The notes under the pieces were generated by a model. It had not been told where the DNA came from and ran no database searches. It was given only the letters and a program-made list of their open reading frames with translations. Shown in pieces: positions 45,373 through 57,171 of a stretch of DNA of 64,000 bases. The DNA is from Stromatinia cepivora (taxonomy: Eukaryota > Ascomycota > Leotiomycetes > Helotiales > Sclerotiniaceae). Position 1 is the stretch's first letter. Every line of letters begins with the position of its first letter. The DNA is taken from NCBI GenBank assembly GCA_014898415.1, contig RCTD01000014.1, positions 186,001-250,000 of the forward strand. The letters are read 5' to 3'. Made by a program: the position numbers and the translations under genes.

Positions 45373-47182
45373 TTACATTCTGAAGACGCCGAATTTAGTA
45401 TCTACCGGTTCGTTCTTCCCGCCCAACGCAGCCATCAAACTTAAACCTAATACTCTCCTCGTATGACTTGGTGGAATGACTCCATCATCCTACACAGTTT
45501 ATTAGTTACTTCAATTCCAGTCCATTCACGGAAAACAACATACCCATAATCTAGCACTTGAGAAAACCGCCTCACTCTCTCTATCAATTCTGTCCCTCAA
45601 CTCCGGATCTACCGCCTTACCAACCGTCTCCATAACAGCAGTTAATTGCTCACTCCCCATGACCCCAATCCGTGCATTTGGCCACATCCACAAAAATCGT
45701 GGACTATATGCCCGACCGCACATACCATAATTACCAGCACCATTACTGGCACCTACTACAACGGTAAATTTTGGTACATTGGCACATGCAACTGCAGTAA
45801 CCAGTTTTGCGCCATTCTTCGCAATACCTTCGCGTTCGGCATCGGTGCCTACCATGAACCCACTGATGTTTTGCAGGAAAATGAGAGGGATTTGACGTTG
45901 AGTGCAGAGTTCAATGAAGTGGGCACCTTTGAGGGAGGATGTAGAGAAGAGAATACCGTTATTGGCTATGATGCCAACTTTGTGGCCGTAGATATGAGCA
46001 AAGCCCGTCACGAGGGTGGAGCCATAGTCTCGTTTGAATTCGGAGAAGACGCTGCCGTCTACGATGCGAGCAATTATTTCGTGGATGGGGAGAGGCTTGC
46101 GGAGATTGGTGGTTGCTATTCCGGTTAGTTCTTCTGGGGAGTAAAGGGGTTCTGTGTACGACGTTGGCGGTGGGAATGGTTTGGTGGGCCAATTAAGATT
46201 GCTGATGGAGCGGCGGGCGATGACTATGGCGTGAGCGTCGTCGACGGCGAGATAGTCCGTTACGCCAGATACGGAGCTGTGCATGTTTCCACCTCCGAGT
46301 TCTTCAGCTGTTACAACCTCGCCAGTTGCGGCTTTAACTAGGGGTGGGCCTGCTAGGAAAATATGACCTTGTTCGCCAACGATGATACTTTCGTCAGACA
46401 TGGCGGGAACATAGGCACCACCTGCTGTACAGGGACCCATAACGACAGCTATTTGTGGGATTCCCATTGAGCTCATTCTTGCTTGGTTGAAGAAAATTCG
46501 ACCAAAATGCTCTCGATCGGGGAAGACATCTGCTTGATGTGGAAGATTGGCCCCACCTGAATCTACCAGATAGATGCAACTGTAGAATATTAGTACATCA
46601 AGAACATTTATATCAATTGAACGACACTCACGGTAAGTTGTTTTCCTTCGCAATCTCCTGTGCTCTCAAATGCTTTTTCACAGTAATTGGATAATAAGTC
46701 CCCCCTTTTACCGTACTATCATTTGCAACAACCATACAGGTAACCCCCTCAATAACACCCACCCCAGTGATAATCCCACCAGCAGGTACATCCGCCTCAG
46801 GATAAAGCTCATGTCCCGCCAATGCACTTAATTCCAAGAACGACGTACCCGGGTCTATAAGTGCCGTAATACGATCTCTGGGAAGCATCTTTTTGCGTGC
46901 GATATGCTTTTCACGTGCTTTGGGAGGACCACCTTGATGTATTTTAGCGGTAAGAGAAGACAAATGATCGAGGAGAGGTTTCATTTGAGATTCATTTTGT
47001 GTGTAATCCTCTGAAGAGGTATCGATATTTGTGGGAAGAACGGAGATGGCTTTTGCTTGGGTCGGAGGACAGTAAGTAGCTATTGTTCGGGAAGGGATGG
47101 AGGTTGATATGTGATAAATTGGTCTTAGGGATTTCCTAGACAGATTGGGAATAATTCTGGATGCCCTGAGTGAAGCCATCAT
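45373..47182 (-). CDS. mccB: 3-methylcrotonyl-CoA carboxylase beta subunit, mitochondrial
   Basis: Carboxyltransferase half of the biotin enzyme that converts 3-methylcrotonyl-CoA to 3-methylglutaconyl-CoA in leucine breakdown. Exons 47182..46632, 46579..45544 and 45489..45373; introns of 52 and 54 bp. Predicted 567 aa. The basic, Ser/Arg-rich N-terminus (residues 1-35) fits mitochondrial import. N-terminal carboxyltransferase signatures are [16 protein letters not shown] and [19 protein letters not shown] across the first splice, then [17 protein letters not shown]-terminal signatures are [15 protein letters not shown] and [20 protein letters not shown]. The third exon supplies [18 protein letters not shown] and the typical KFGVFRM end; without it the protein would stop early. 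The first ATG of the ATG-ATG pair is used. Divergent from isovaleryl-CoA dehydrogenase over 254 bp. Confidence 0.96.
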
Positions 47183-47436
47183 GATGAAAAGTTAAGCTGC
47201 AGTGGCAGCAAATAAGTGAAATGTCTACATAGATAGGTGGTTTATAAACTTTTGTTTGAAAGGGTGTTATAAGATCCCTGAAAGTAGTTGCGGTTAGCGA
47301 CGGAACCCCGCGGGGAAAATAAACCGAAAGACAAGGTCGATCATCATTATTGTATGTAGTACTTGTATGTACTCCTACAAAAACCAAAATAATGTAGAAC
47401 ATACATCTCAATTCCTACAATATCTTCAAAATCATA
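47183..47436. promoter_or_regulatory. Bidirectional promoter of mccB and isovaleryl-CoA dehydrogenase genes
   Basis: Only 254 bp separate two opposed start codons of consecutive leucine-catabolism genes, so they probably share control. The centre holds CGGAACCCCGCGGGG, which includes the perfect 10 bp palindrome CCCCGCGGGG (about 47307-47316) and a CGG triplet, the kind of GC-rich symmetric site bound by Zn2Cys6 factors. In Aspergillus nidulans the equivalent genes are leucine-induced; the same control here is inferred. Confidence 0.65.
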
Positions 47437-48729
47437 ATGGCTTCCTCAATAAAATGTCTACGATCTCTCACTACTCGACCCATACCCCATATCCATCTCA
47501 AACCCTCTATCCCTATATCTACCATTCACCGGCGCAATGCCTCATCCAAACACCCCGCAGGTTTCGAGCCTCCAACCTCCGCTGATCTTCTCGAGCTCCG
47601 CGAACGAGTTCAAGAATTCACACGACGAGAAATTCCCGAAACTCTCGCTTCGGAAACAGACAAATCGAATTCATTCCCCAATCATATGTGGCAGAAATTC
47701 GGAGATGCAGGGTTCCTCGGTATAACAGCTTCTGAAGATGTGGGTGGACTTGCTATGGGATATCAAGCACATTGTATTGTTATGGAGGAAATATCTCGTG
47801 CTTCGGGTAGTATTGGGTTGAGTTATGCTGCGCATTCACAATTATGTGTGAATCAATTGCAGTTGAATGGAAATCAGGATCAGAAGATGAAATACATGCC
47901 GGGGTTGATTGATGGGAGTAAGATTGGTGCGTTGGCTATGAGTGAGAGTGGTGCTGGGAGTGATGTGGTCAGTATGAGGACTACGGCAAAGAAGGTGGAT
48001 GGAGGGTATGTGTTGGACGGGACGAAAATGTGGATTACCAATGGACCAGATGCAGATGTCATTGTAGTTTATGCGAAGACGGAGCCTGAGAAAGGGTCGA
48101 AGGGAATTACCGCTTTCTTAGTTGAAAAGGGATTCAAGGGATTCAGTTGCGCGAGAAAATTGGATAAGATGGGAATGAGAGGAAGTAATACTGGAGAATT
48201 AGTTTTCGAGGGGGTATTTGTGCCCGAAGAGAATGTTTTGGGAGAGGTGAATAGGGGTGTCAAAGTATTGATGGAAGGACTTGATATTGAGAGATTAGTT
48301 TTGAGTGCCGGGCCGTTGGGCATCATGCAAGCTGCCTTAGATGTTGCACTTCCATTCACACATCAGCGCAAGCAGTTCGGTCAACCAATTGCACATAATC
48401 AGCTTGTTCAAGGAAAACTTGCAGACATGTACACAAAGTTGCAAGCTTCAAGAGCTTATACGTATGATACAGCAAGGACTGTCGATGAAACGGGCAATAT
48501 CCGGACGCAAGATTGTGCTGGAGCAATTATGTATGCTGCTGAGCGAGCCACAGAAGTCTCGCTAGATTGTATACAGTTGTTGGGTGGGATGGGTTATGTT
48601 GAAGAAATGCCTGCTTCGAGATTATTGCGGGATGCAAAGCTCTACGAAATCGGTGCTGGTACTACTGAAGTCAGAAAAGTGGTTATAGGAAGAGCTTTCA
48701 ACAAAGAATATAGTGGCTTTAGTGCTTAA
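47437..48729 (+). CDS. ivdA: Isovaleryl-CoA dehydrogenase, mitochondrial
   Basis: FAD-dependent acyl-CoA dehydrogenase that oxidises isovaleryl-CoA to 3-methylcrotonyl-CoA, the substrate of the neighbouring carboxylase. Single exon, 430 aa. The N-terminal 35 residues are basic and hydroxylated, without acids (mitochondrial presequence). Acyl-CoA dehydrogenase signatures are present: [26 protein letters not shown] and [23 protein letters not shown]. Two features pick out isovaleryl-CoA dehydrogenase: a Glu in [13 protein letters not shown] (about residue 285), where this subfamily keeps its catalytic base, and GAGTTEV near the C-terminus, where other members have the catalytic Glu of YEGT. The start at 47437 begins the presequence directly. 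Pathway logic with the divergent gene supports the call. Confidence 0.96.
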   Translation: MASSIKCLRSLTTRPIPHIHLKPSIPISTIHRRNASSKHPAGFEPPTSADLLELRERVQEFTRREIPETLASETDKSNSFPNHMWQKFGDAGFLGITASEDVGGLAMGYQAHCIVMEEISRASGSIGLSYAAHSQLCVNQLQLNGNQDQKMKYMPGLIDGSKIGALAMSESGAGSDVVSMRTTAKKVDGGYVLDGTKMWITNGPDADVIVVYAKTEPEKGSKGITAFLVEKGFKGFSCARKLDKMGMRGSNTGELVFEGVFVPEENVLGEVNRGVKVLMEGLDIERLVLSAGPLGIMQAALDVALPFTHQRKQFGQPIAHNQLVQGKLADMYTKLQASRAYTYDTARTVDETGNIRTQDCAGAIMYAAERATEVSLDCIQLLGGMGYVEEMPASRLLRDAKLYEIGAGTTEVRKVVIGRAFNKEYSGFSA

Positions 48730-50189
48730 AAATGGAATAGGATTGTTAAATTGAGTATAGCGATGGCCTTCATGCCATATGTAATATACCATAGCAATGA
48801 TTAGAGCATGTTTATCCATCGTCAACTTCGATTGAATTACACTATACGAAATTTGGTTTGGTACATTAAAAAGAGCTAGATGTTGAAGCCGATCCCAAAT
48901 TTCCACAATAGTGGTAGTTTCATCCTCTATCACCCTTAATCATCACAACCCTCTGACCTAGGCTCTGCACATCACATAGCTTCACATCGCCCTCCTCTTA
49001 TTCCTCGGATCCTTACAAATCTCCATATCATACCCCTTCTGAACCACTTCATTTCTTCATCCCACAAGCACAAATGCATTAGTCTCTATCTCCTCCTTAC
49101 CCACACCTTCATAATCATCTCTTCTAGGCGTCTCCCACTCCTCCCTAAACGAAACTAAACATGAATATACTAACCCCAACCATGTGAACCACCCTCGTTC
49201 CACCCCCACTAACTTCCAACACCGTTCCTCCTACATATTCTTAGTAGTAAGAAGTTCTAGCATAACTTTCGGGTGTCGGGAGGCATGAGGTATTTATACT
49301 TGTTCGTTTGTCAGCATGGCCATGCTGTGAGGTTGATGGGACCATATTAGTGACTATTTGAGGATAGGCCCGTCGTGAGGAGTTATTTGTTCGATTTCAT
49401 CCTTTTTTTGAGAGAGAGAGGGAGAGGAAGCGTGGCGGATGGGAGACGGGATGAAAAAGGTTGAAGATGGGAGCGGAAATTCTAGAGAAGGGGGGTATTA
49501 ATTAAACCCACACTGATAATAATAAACTACTTCCCCCCAGACGTCTAAATCCATCTTGATATTTTTTAGAGTTCGAATCCATGAGTGAGTATGAGGTGAT
49601 GCGCTAGGGAACATAAATAGAGCGAGTGACTATCCAATATAGTGAGGTTCGAAATCGAGACGACGACAACAAAGGGATTTCTTGAAATACTTTGATTAAA
49701 TGACCATAAATATACATGAAGGATTCTGTTTGTGTCGGTACCGTAGACGATTGGTCAACACCTTGCTGAGCCGGTATTTATCCTATCCGCGTGCATATCT
49801 GCGGCGCTGTTTGCCATGGTCGTACAGGAGCGGGGAATCTCTTAGATAAATATTGCCTTCTAAAACCAGTCCAGTCGACTCTTGTCATACGTGTGATGGA
49901 TTATGAATACCCAATACCACACGGCCAGCCATGGGTCGTACAACATAAGCCACTGTCTTAGGTAACTGAACCGCTCACATCCTACCATGAGTCATATGTA
50001 ATTGGCTATGGAGCTTACATAGCTTATCATGAGAATATTTCAATACCATTAACTAAGGTAGCCATAAAATAGGGTATAGAATCAATATGCCTCTGGGCGC
50101 CGTGTAGCCATTCGAAACCCATGATATACATAAAACTCCTGCCCCAAAACCCAGTAATAAAAGACCCTCATTCATTAACCTGCCAGTTT
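48730..50189. other. 1.5 kb convergent intergenic region
   Basis: Between the dehydrogenase and PHD-finger 3' ends. Contains a GA-rich run near 49411-49440 and C/T-rich segments around 48960-49150. No gene supported. Confidence 0.5.
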
Positions 50190-52333
50190 TCATGCATACT
50201 CCTTTTGCCATTTGACCAATTGTCTAGTAAGAATGTCCATCATTTCCAGACATGTTAAATCCTTGAATTCCTTTGGTGAATCGCTTTCGCCCGCAGCCAC
50301 CTGTTTTCCATCTGCGCCATTTACGCCATTAAGTCGTATCATAGGGAGAGTTTCTTCGACAAGTCCTCGGATGTATTTCTCCGCTCCGCTGCCACTTGGA
50401 AGCATCGACGGGTCGCCAGCCAATTCGATTTGAGTTCGGGATATGAAATCGAGGATACTTGCAGCCCGTTTCCTCATCTCTGCCATACTAACTTTGCTTC
50501 CTACGCTAGCCTTTGCTTTACTGGATTTACTCTCATTGTTTGAGCCCTTGCTATTTGTCATCTGTCCATTATCGTCTGTACGTGAAATATCCCTAGATTG
50601 AGATCGGTTGGGGGATCGGACACTGTTATCGTCTTTTTCCTTAGTGTATTGGTTCTTGCCCGATTTTCCCTTCCGAGGATTAGGAGGTCTGCCACCCTTC
50701 TTGTGAGAAACTGGCGGTTGAACTGGAGGAGGGGTATCTGGCGCTATCACTTGTGATGCTGGAGGCGGATCTGGAGGTTGAGCAGCTACCTCAGGGTTTT
50801 TGATTGGAGGTTTTATCGCCGGTGGGGTTTCTTCAATGGGTTCTGAATCTGGGTGACTGTGAGCTGCTGCTGTGTCATTATGCATCTGAGTTACTGACCT
50901 TCAATCCTTCGACGTTCAGCTCGACCTTTTCTTTTAGTTGCAGCTTCCAGCCTCGACCTTTCTCGTTCTTCCCTTAATTCCTTTTCTCTATGGTTTTTAG
51001 CTGCCGCTCCCCTAATCTTCTTAGCTGCTCCAAATCTACCATTTCCTATGATTCCACTGTCTTCAGATTCTGCGTGAGATACAGATCTTTGAGGGGTCTC
51101 TTGTGGTTTCTCCTCATCTTCAGGAGTAGGAGAAGCCGAGTCTGTACGCTGCCTTTTGGGTCCTTCATGTTTGCTACTAAGAGTAATTAGAACCAATTGT
51201 ACGAATAGAATCCCATGTACCTACTCTTCGCTATCACTTCGGCTTCGTTTTGCTTTGCGACTCCGACCATCAACACTTTCAGAGTTATTTTCTGCTACGC
51301 TAGCTGCTATGGCTTGTCGAATTTGTTCTGCTTCGGCAGCTGCATCGTACGCAGCATCTCTGCTATTCATCGTTGAGCGCCTCTTTGCGCTTGTAGAGCT
51401 GGAGGTGGGACGACCATTCTTGCCACCTTTCGGTGATCTAGTGCCGTCTTTTGAGAAGGAAGCCGCTCGAGATGTCGTTCTGGAGAGATTCGGGTGAAGG
51501 GGAAGGTATAACGAGTAGCGTTGTCTGCGGTCCATCGTGTCAGAATTATGGGCACGTTTTTTTTTCTCTTGGGTGGAAATTTTAATTGTTCAAGGTTCTT
51601 GCGCAATTGAAGCAACCGGCCTTGTAAGACTTTGATCGGCGCCACGGTCTCGCGTGAATGCTGACAATCTCGAGTGAATCTCCCGAGATGGGGTTGTTTG
51701 TGAACGTTGTGAGGAAAAGAAAAGGACTCACCCATTTAGCGCTGTACGAATTCTGTGAAGTTCTTTGCGACATTGTTCGCAAAAGTATTCTTCGGGACTT
51801 GTATCTTCGTTCATGATTCCAACGCATCCGCCGTGTTGCCAAACCTTGCAAACGTCGCATTGCAAGAAGAAGCCAGCCAAATCTTCCGTAAAATCCGCTG
51901 CTGTTATGACTGATTCATCAATTCCATCTTTTGCATTGTTCTTATTATCGTCGTCCTCGAGTTGCGGCGGCCCAGGATATTCATCGTAACCGCAGATGCA
52001 TCGAACAGCTTCATCATCCTCACCTCCTTCATCCACTCCAATCACTGTATCTTCGTCAACTGATTGTCCTTTTGATATCTTATCATTTCCATCAGCTCGA
52101 CCTCGCTTTCGACGTGTGGAGGAACTATCTTCGGCGGCAGTTGCGTCGTCAGGAGAATCCGAGGACAGTGAGGCAGATGGAGTGGATTTTCGTGGAGATT
52201 CTACTTTATTATTTGAGCGAGTGGATCTTTCTGCGCGACTAGATGAATTCGAGGAAGCTGAGGAATGATGTGAATTAGTTTGAGAAGGTTGATTGCCTCG
52301 AGCAGCCCTTGACGAACGCCTAGTAGTATCCAT
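50190..52333 (-). CDS. PHD-finger protein, Cti6-like (Rpd3L histone deacetylase complex)
   Basis: Nuclear chromatin reader. Exons 52333..51732, 51524..51225, 51176..50899 and 50848..50190, predicted 612 aa. The first two introns are ordinary GT-AG (207 and 48 bp). The third is inferred: a GTCAGT donor and an acceptor 50 bp on restore frame; an acceptor 6 bp later also fits. After a Ser/Arg-rich N-terminus the PHD finger runs from RCICGYDEYPGP through FLQCDVCKVWQHGGCVGI to EEYFCEQC (about residues 110-190), with an acidic insertion in its first loop as in Cti6. Exon 2 carries GQRYSLYLPLHPN and KRRSTMNSRDAAYDAA, conserved in fungal relatives. The middle is Arg/Glu-rich helix; the C-terminal 100 residues look folded. 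Yeast Cti6 binds H3K4me3 and relieves repression; the same role here is inferred. Confidence 0.82.
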
Positions 52334-54353
52334 CCCAAGTAGTTATAATAGTACAAAGTAAATATCGAATTCGAGCCGTGTATGCGAAATAGATCGATAC
52401 TTCTCCAAATCTCGAGCGCGTAGGTGATGTGTAAACTGTGAATTGAGTGCGTGATTGAGGTCCTCCTCCTGCTTCGATGAGAAGCTTTTAACTCCAATCT
52501 CCCAAACCCAAACCAAGAGTAAAATGAAATTAAAAGAAAGGCAGCCAGAGGTTTTGAGAACGATTGAGTATCGATTAGGGCTTAAAGAACTAAATCCGGA
52601 CACGAAGACATGCAATCTGATGAGTAGGAAGGTGGGTAAAGTTTCTTGGTGTAATCATGACTGCGAGTGAGGAAATAATTAAATTCAAGCTTCCCTTTCG
52701 TCCCCGCCAAATAATTCGGGAATCCTAGCATTGTGGTTAGGCATAGGCCAAATTCTCGTCCGGACAATGAAAGAGCGAAGAAAGTATGCTTAGAATGACT
52801 AATAAAAATATATCAACCAATGATAAATTACTTTACAGGTGGGCGACTAAGCATAATTGATCCATCCTCACCTCTTCTTTGCTCACAAGCCAATTAGAAT
52901 TTACATGAACTATTATCGTAAAAAACAATCAGCCACTCAATACCTCATATGGATGGGTCTACTTGTACGCAAATTACAACTTAGATATATAGTATAGAGT
53001 AGATAGATAGATGGATGGCTAATCATTAATCAATAATGAACTAGATATTCAATAATATATTATATTGATATAAAACTAGGTACTTAGTATTTTATAAGGA
53101 ATATATTCATCAATAATCAAAGGTTTGTTCTTTTATTATTATGAAAAGAGATATTGTAAACATCTCCAGTGAAGTAGATAGAACATATATTCAGGTGAAC
53201 AATTGATTCATTACCTCTCAGTATATACTAGGTATTTAAAGTAATTGCAATTGAATTTTTACTTTTGTTATATTTGCTACAAGCGAAGTACATTATATAT
53301 CTTCCTCATTACGATTCTAGGTAGATAGATGATTGACTACTTATCTACCTAATATATGAATCTTCTCTCGTCAAAATATTCAAATACTTTAGACATGCGA
53401 TACTTTTACTGATGAATTTTTAGCTTTTATACGGGGATGACAAATTCCGACCAATCCCATTATTTATACGGACGGCACTGCGGGCACAGCCAACTACCTA
53501 GTATCACATTCATCAACCAACGTGATTTCCAAGTCAATTGGTACTCTAAGTCGCACCTTCCCTATTTAAGATTAGTCATCTAATCTTAGCTAACACACTT
53601 GGGCCTCCATCAACATCTTCCGGCTCAACGTAACTAATTTACATATTAGAGAGGAACAACTAAATTAAGTCTTTATTGACAAAATAAATTCAATCTCTCT
53701 CAAAGTCATTCAATACAAGTGGCCCAACCCTTCGAAATTCTTTTCCTACCCTTTTGAATATTCATTGTTCTACAGTCCTTCATTTTTCAAGAGGGTATAT
53801 TGGATAAGAGATAAACCCAGACTTCTGTTGTCCGTGGGGTTGAAGAGTCGTCAATAAATCTTCCTAGGGCTTTCCCCCCTCAAAATCATTGCTGAGCATT
53901 TGCAATAAAAAACAAGTATGCAACTCCATACGATTTTCTTCCTCGGATTTTAAAAGGTGGAAACTATGTTTGGTCTCTTGAGATGGTTGGGATTTCAAGG
54001 TTTTGGTCTGGGAATAGGGATGACAAATTACATGTCATTATTTCCCTATTCTACATGCGAGATTTCTGGCTGATGTGTTGTTGTTCATTGTAGGAAAGGA
54101 AAGTTCAAGGAGAATCGACCAAAAATTAATTCTGCCCCTCATCTCGAAGAAGAAAACAAATCTGCCATACGCGAATCTTCAAAAGGGCGCAAATTTAGTC
54201 TTGGAGGTAGTTGGCATGTCATGTCCCCTTTCTCGGTGATGAACACAAGTATGAAATTCTCATAGCGTGGCCTCCTATTATTGATTCCGCCACTTTCAAC
54301 TATCAAATTGACAGCAGCAAACAACAACACGTTCTCTGGTGACGACTGGAATC
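52334..54353. other. 2.0 kb divergent, strongly AT-rich intergenic region
   Basis: Holds both promoters of the PHD gene and the following hypothetical gene. From about 52680 to 53700 the sequence is very AT-rich with TAGA/TATA-like simple repeats (GATA units near 52995-53015). No ORF with motifs. The pattern could reflect decayed repeat DNA, but I recognise no transposon part. Confidence 0.5.
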
Positions 54354-56115
54354 ATGGTGGACTTTGTCTCATGTATATTACATTGGCTGATCTCTGTATT
54401 TGAATGCTTGTTAGGCTACTCTCCCCCCGAATCATCACGAGTCATGTCTCCAGAAATTGTATCGCCGGCACATCCAGAACGTCCCATCAGACCTCTGCCC
54501 AAAAGACGTCTTCGTGAACGCCTCTCTCCCAATGTCGCCGAATCAATCAAATATCCGCCCGCACCCAAAATCCAAACCCCATTGTTCTATTATCCATATA
54601 CTGTACGAGATGATGTTGGAGGAAGTACTCTGGTAGAGTCTTCACATCCAAATGAACGCCCCCAGGTAGATAATGTCGACCAAAATTATATCCCGCGGCG
54701 GAATGGAGAAGATCCAGAAAGTGAAGAGGAGGAGGTTTATCGTAACGCGCGACTCTACCCAAGACAATCAGTTGACAATTCTGGCCGTTCCTACCGCTAT
54801 GTTCAAAAGCCCGATTCAAAACATCCAAATCCCCACCCTCCTGGCTCAACTGCTTCATCTGCGGATGGATATGACTCATTTGAAAATACAAATAACAAAA
54901 AGAAACGCAAGATTCCCACACCGGGAGACTCTAACATCAATGGAGTTCTTCTCTCAAATGATTTAGCAGGCATGGGAATATCTGGTCCAGAAGAGGAGGA
55001 TGTCAATAGTGCAGGATATTACCATGCCGGTAGCTCAGTATCTCAAGGCTTGTCGGGTCCTGGAAGAGGCAGATATGGCCGAAATCGCAATGGCAGAAGT
55101 CCATTAAGGACGTTATCTGACGTTTCGGGTAACTGGGGCAATAGTCGCAATTCCAAACAACGACCACCCCAGTGGTCAACATCTCGTAAGTTTTTCTCTC
55201 GTCAATTTCAAACTGCGCTTGATCTTCACTGACAACTTTTGCAAAGCCGAAACTGCAGGTATTATCTCAACTGCGATTGCAAATGCCGAGAAAGAAACAC
55301 CAATAACTCCTTCTAGAGGGCAAGAGAATATCAGTTTGTTGCAACAGCAGGCATTAAAGAAACCAGCCCCCACCTCTACTCAATTCACTTTTACTTGTGA
55401 TTCTCAAGTACCAACAGCACTGCCCTGGCCTGTGTCAAATAACACAAGTATGCATCAAAGTCCAGCTGCGAGGTCGGTGATGGCGCATGGAACGCAAACA
55501 AGCCCAAACATGCAAGCCAAATCACAACAATCATCGCATACACAAAAGCAAAATGTGCCTCAAATAGCACCACCAAAGAGAACTCGACGTCGAGCAAGCA
55601 AAGAGTACCAAATTGCTGCTCGCCAGCGTCGTCAACAACAAGAATACCAAAACATGACTCATCCTCCCAATCCTGAAGATATTTGGATTTGTGAATTTTG
55701 CGAATACGAAAGCATCTTTGGTGGCCCTCCCTCGGCTTTGATCAGACAGTATGAGAGAAAGGATAGGCGTATCAGGAAGCAGGAGGCGGAGAGAAAAAGA
55801 TTACTCGAGAAGGCAAAGACGAAAGGACGTAAGGGAAAAAAGGGTAGCAAAGCTACTGCAAAAGGAACTCCGCAGGATCGCCAATCTCAACATCAAAACT
55901 CTCTGCAAGGTACCTCAGTCGATCAGAACCATAGTCAGGGAACCCAAAGTGAAGACTATCCAGACGATGATTATGATCAAGAGTACGCTCAAGATCACCC
56001 CATCTCACCTGGAGCTTCTTCATCTTTCCGTCCAAATGAAGTCTTACAAACTGATCAAGGCAGGCGTCTCGATGGAAATATTGGAAGAAGTAGCGATGGG
56101 CGAATTGTGACTTGA
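54354..56115 (+). CDS. Conserved-looking protein of unknown function with a WICEFCEYE block
   Basis: Not assigned to a named family. Exons 54354..55185 and 55247..56115, 61 bp intron (GTAAGT/AAAG); an acceptor 12 bp further (CTGCAG) keeps frame and is equally possible. Predicted 566 aa. The first 22 residues are hydrophobic (VSCILHWLISVFECLLG), which may be a membrane anchor or an error; MSPEIVSPAHPERP at 54443 is an alternative start. The body is Pro/Ser/Asn-rich and disordered up to about residue 410. It then has a compact block at 55671-55850: PPNPEDIWICEFCEYESIFG, PPSALIRQYERKDRRIRKQE and a very basic KTKGRKGKKGSK stretch. CxxC with two aromatics suggests half a zinc site. A Gln/Asp-rich acidic tail follows. 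Possibly nuclear. Confidence 0.65.
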
Positions 56116-57171
56116 TCACAGTTTGTCCAAGATTCTATCTCCATGACAGTTACTTCGGCACTCATCGGACAGAACTATTCACTATTCTACATTAGGATAT
56201 GCTCCATAGCCTTCATTTGCACGGTTTGGGGCGAGGCACAGCCGAACAACATTTCTTTCCTCCCTTTTACATCAGCATAAGCACGCAAACGTTAAACAAA
56301 AAGCGCCATCAATGAACCTTACGAATAAGCATTAAGCATCAGATACCTTCGAGTGTTTTGTCTTCCTTGCATCACTCCCCTCAAGCAGAAGATCTCCATG
56401 GGTTGGACAGTCAGGTGGAAGAGACAGACAAGATTTTCTTAATCAATAAGCCACAGTACTACAACCTACTGCATTGTACATGTACAATATAGTTAGACCT
56501 GGGTTGATAATATATCTCTTCCTCCTAATTACTCATCCCAGTGAAATACTTGCTTTATTTTGGGAGCAGATGCTAGTGCTTGTGATGTAACAGATGAGTG
56601 ATTTTCCAATTCAGTACAAGCAATAAAAGATTTAATTCACCTGATAATTTTTTTAACATCGTTACCTACTTCACACAATCTTAGTATAAGAGGTATCTCA
56701 GTAATAAGAGGGATCTTAGTACGAAAGGGATCTTAGGAGAGAGCCTCGATTTTCTAGATTCTACTTCCCGAGGTCGTATATGTTTTCATCAACACCACAG
56801 AACATAATCAAATGGCAATGATGTCAATTAACCGCCGCTTAACAGGGATTGCTTGGTGATAGGTGCCAGGTGTTTTTAAAGTTGGAGTCAGCCTTGAGGC
56901 GCTAAGCCTTGTCCAGATGGTGGCTGCGTACCTAGTACTAGGTAGGCAATAGGCAACAACTACCTAGTACATAGTTTCTGACTCGATTTATATCTACTAG
57001 TCAACTACAGCAATGTAATGAGTATAGCCTTATGGAAAACTTGAACTCTTTCTGAGGTCTTTATTCTCCTTCAATCCACAATATTCCCCTTCTCGAACCA
57101 TTCCCTCCTCTTGACACCCATAAACAACACATGTTAGGTATACATACACGCATCACAATCCACAATTCGCA
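56116..57171. other. Intergenic region: promoter of the hydroxylase-like gene
   Basis: About 1.06 kb between co-oriented genes. Repeated phrase AGGGATCTTAG/AGGTATCTCAG with GTA-AT variations occurs three times around 56685-56735. No gene seen. Confidence 0.45.

Noticed and set aside
45646..46128. 160-codon plus-strand frame
   Set aside because: Antisense to the carboxylase beta subunit, which is certain; no motifs.
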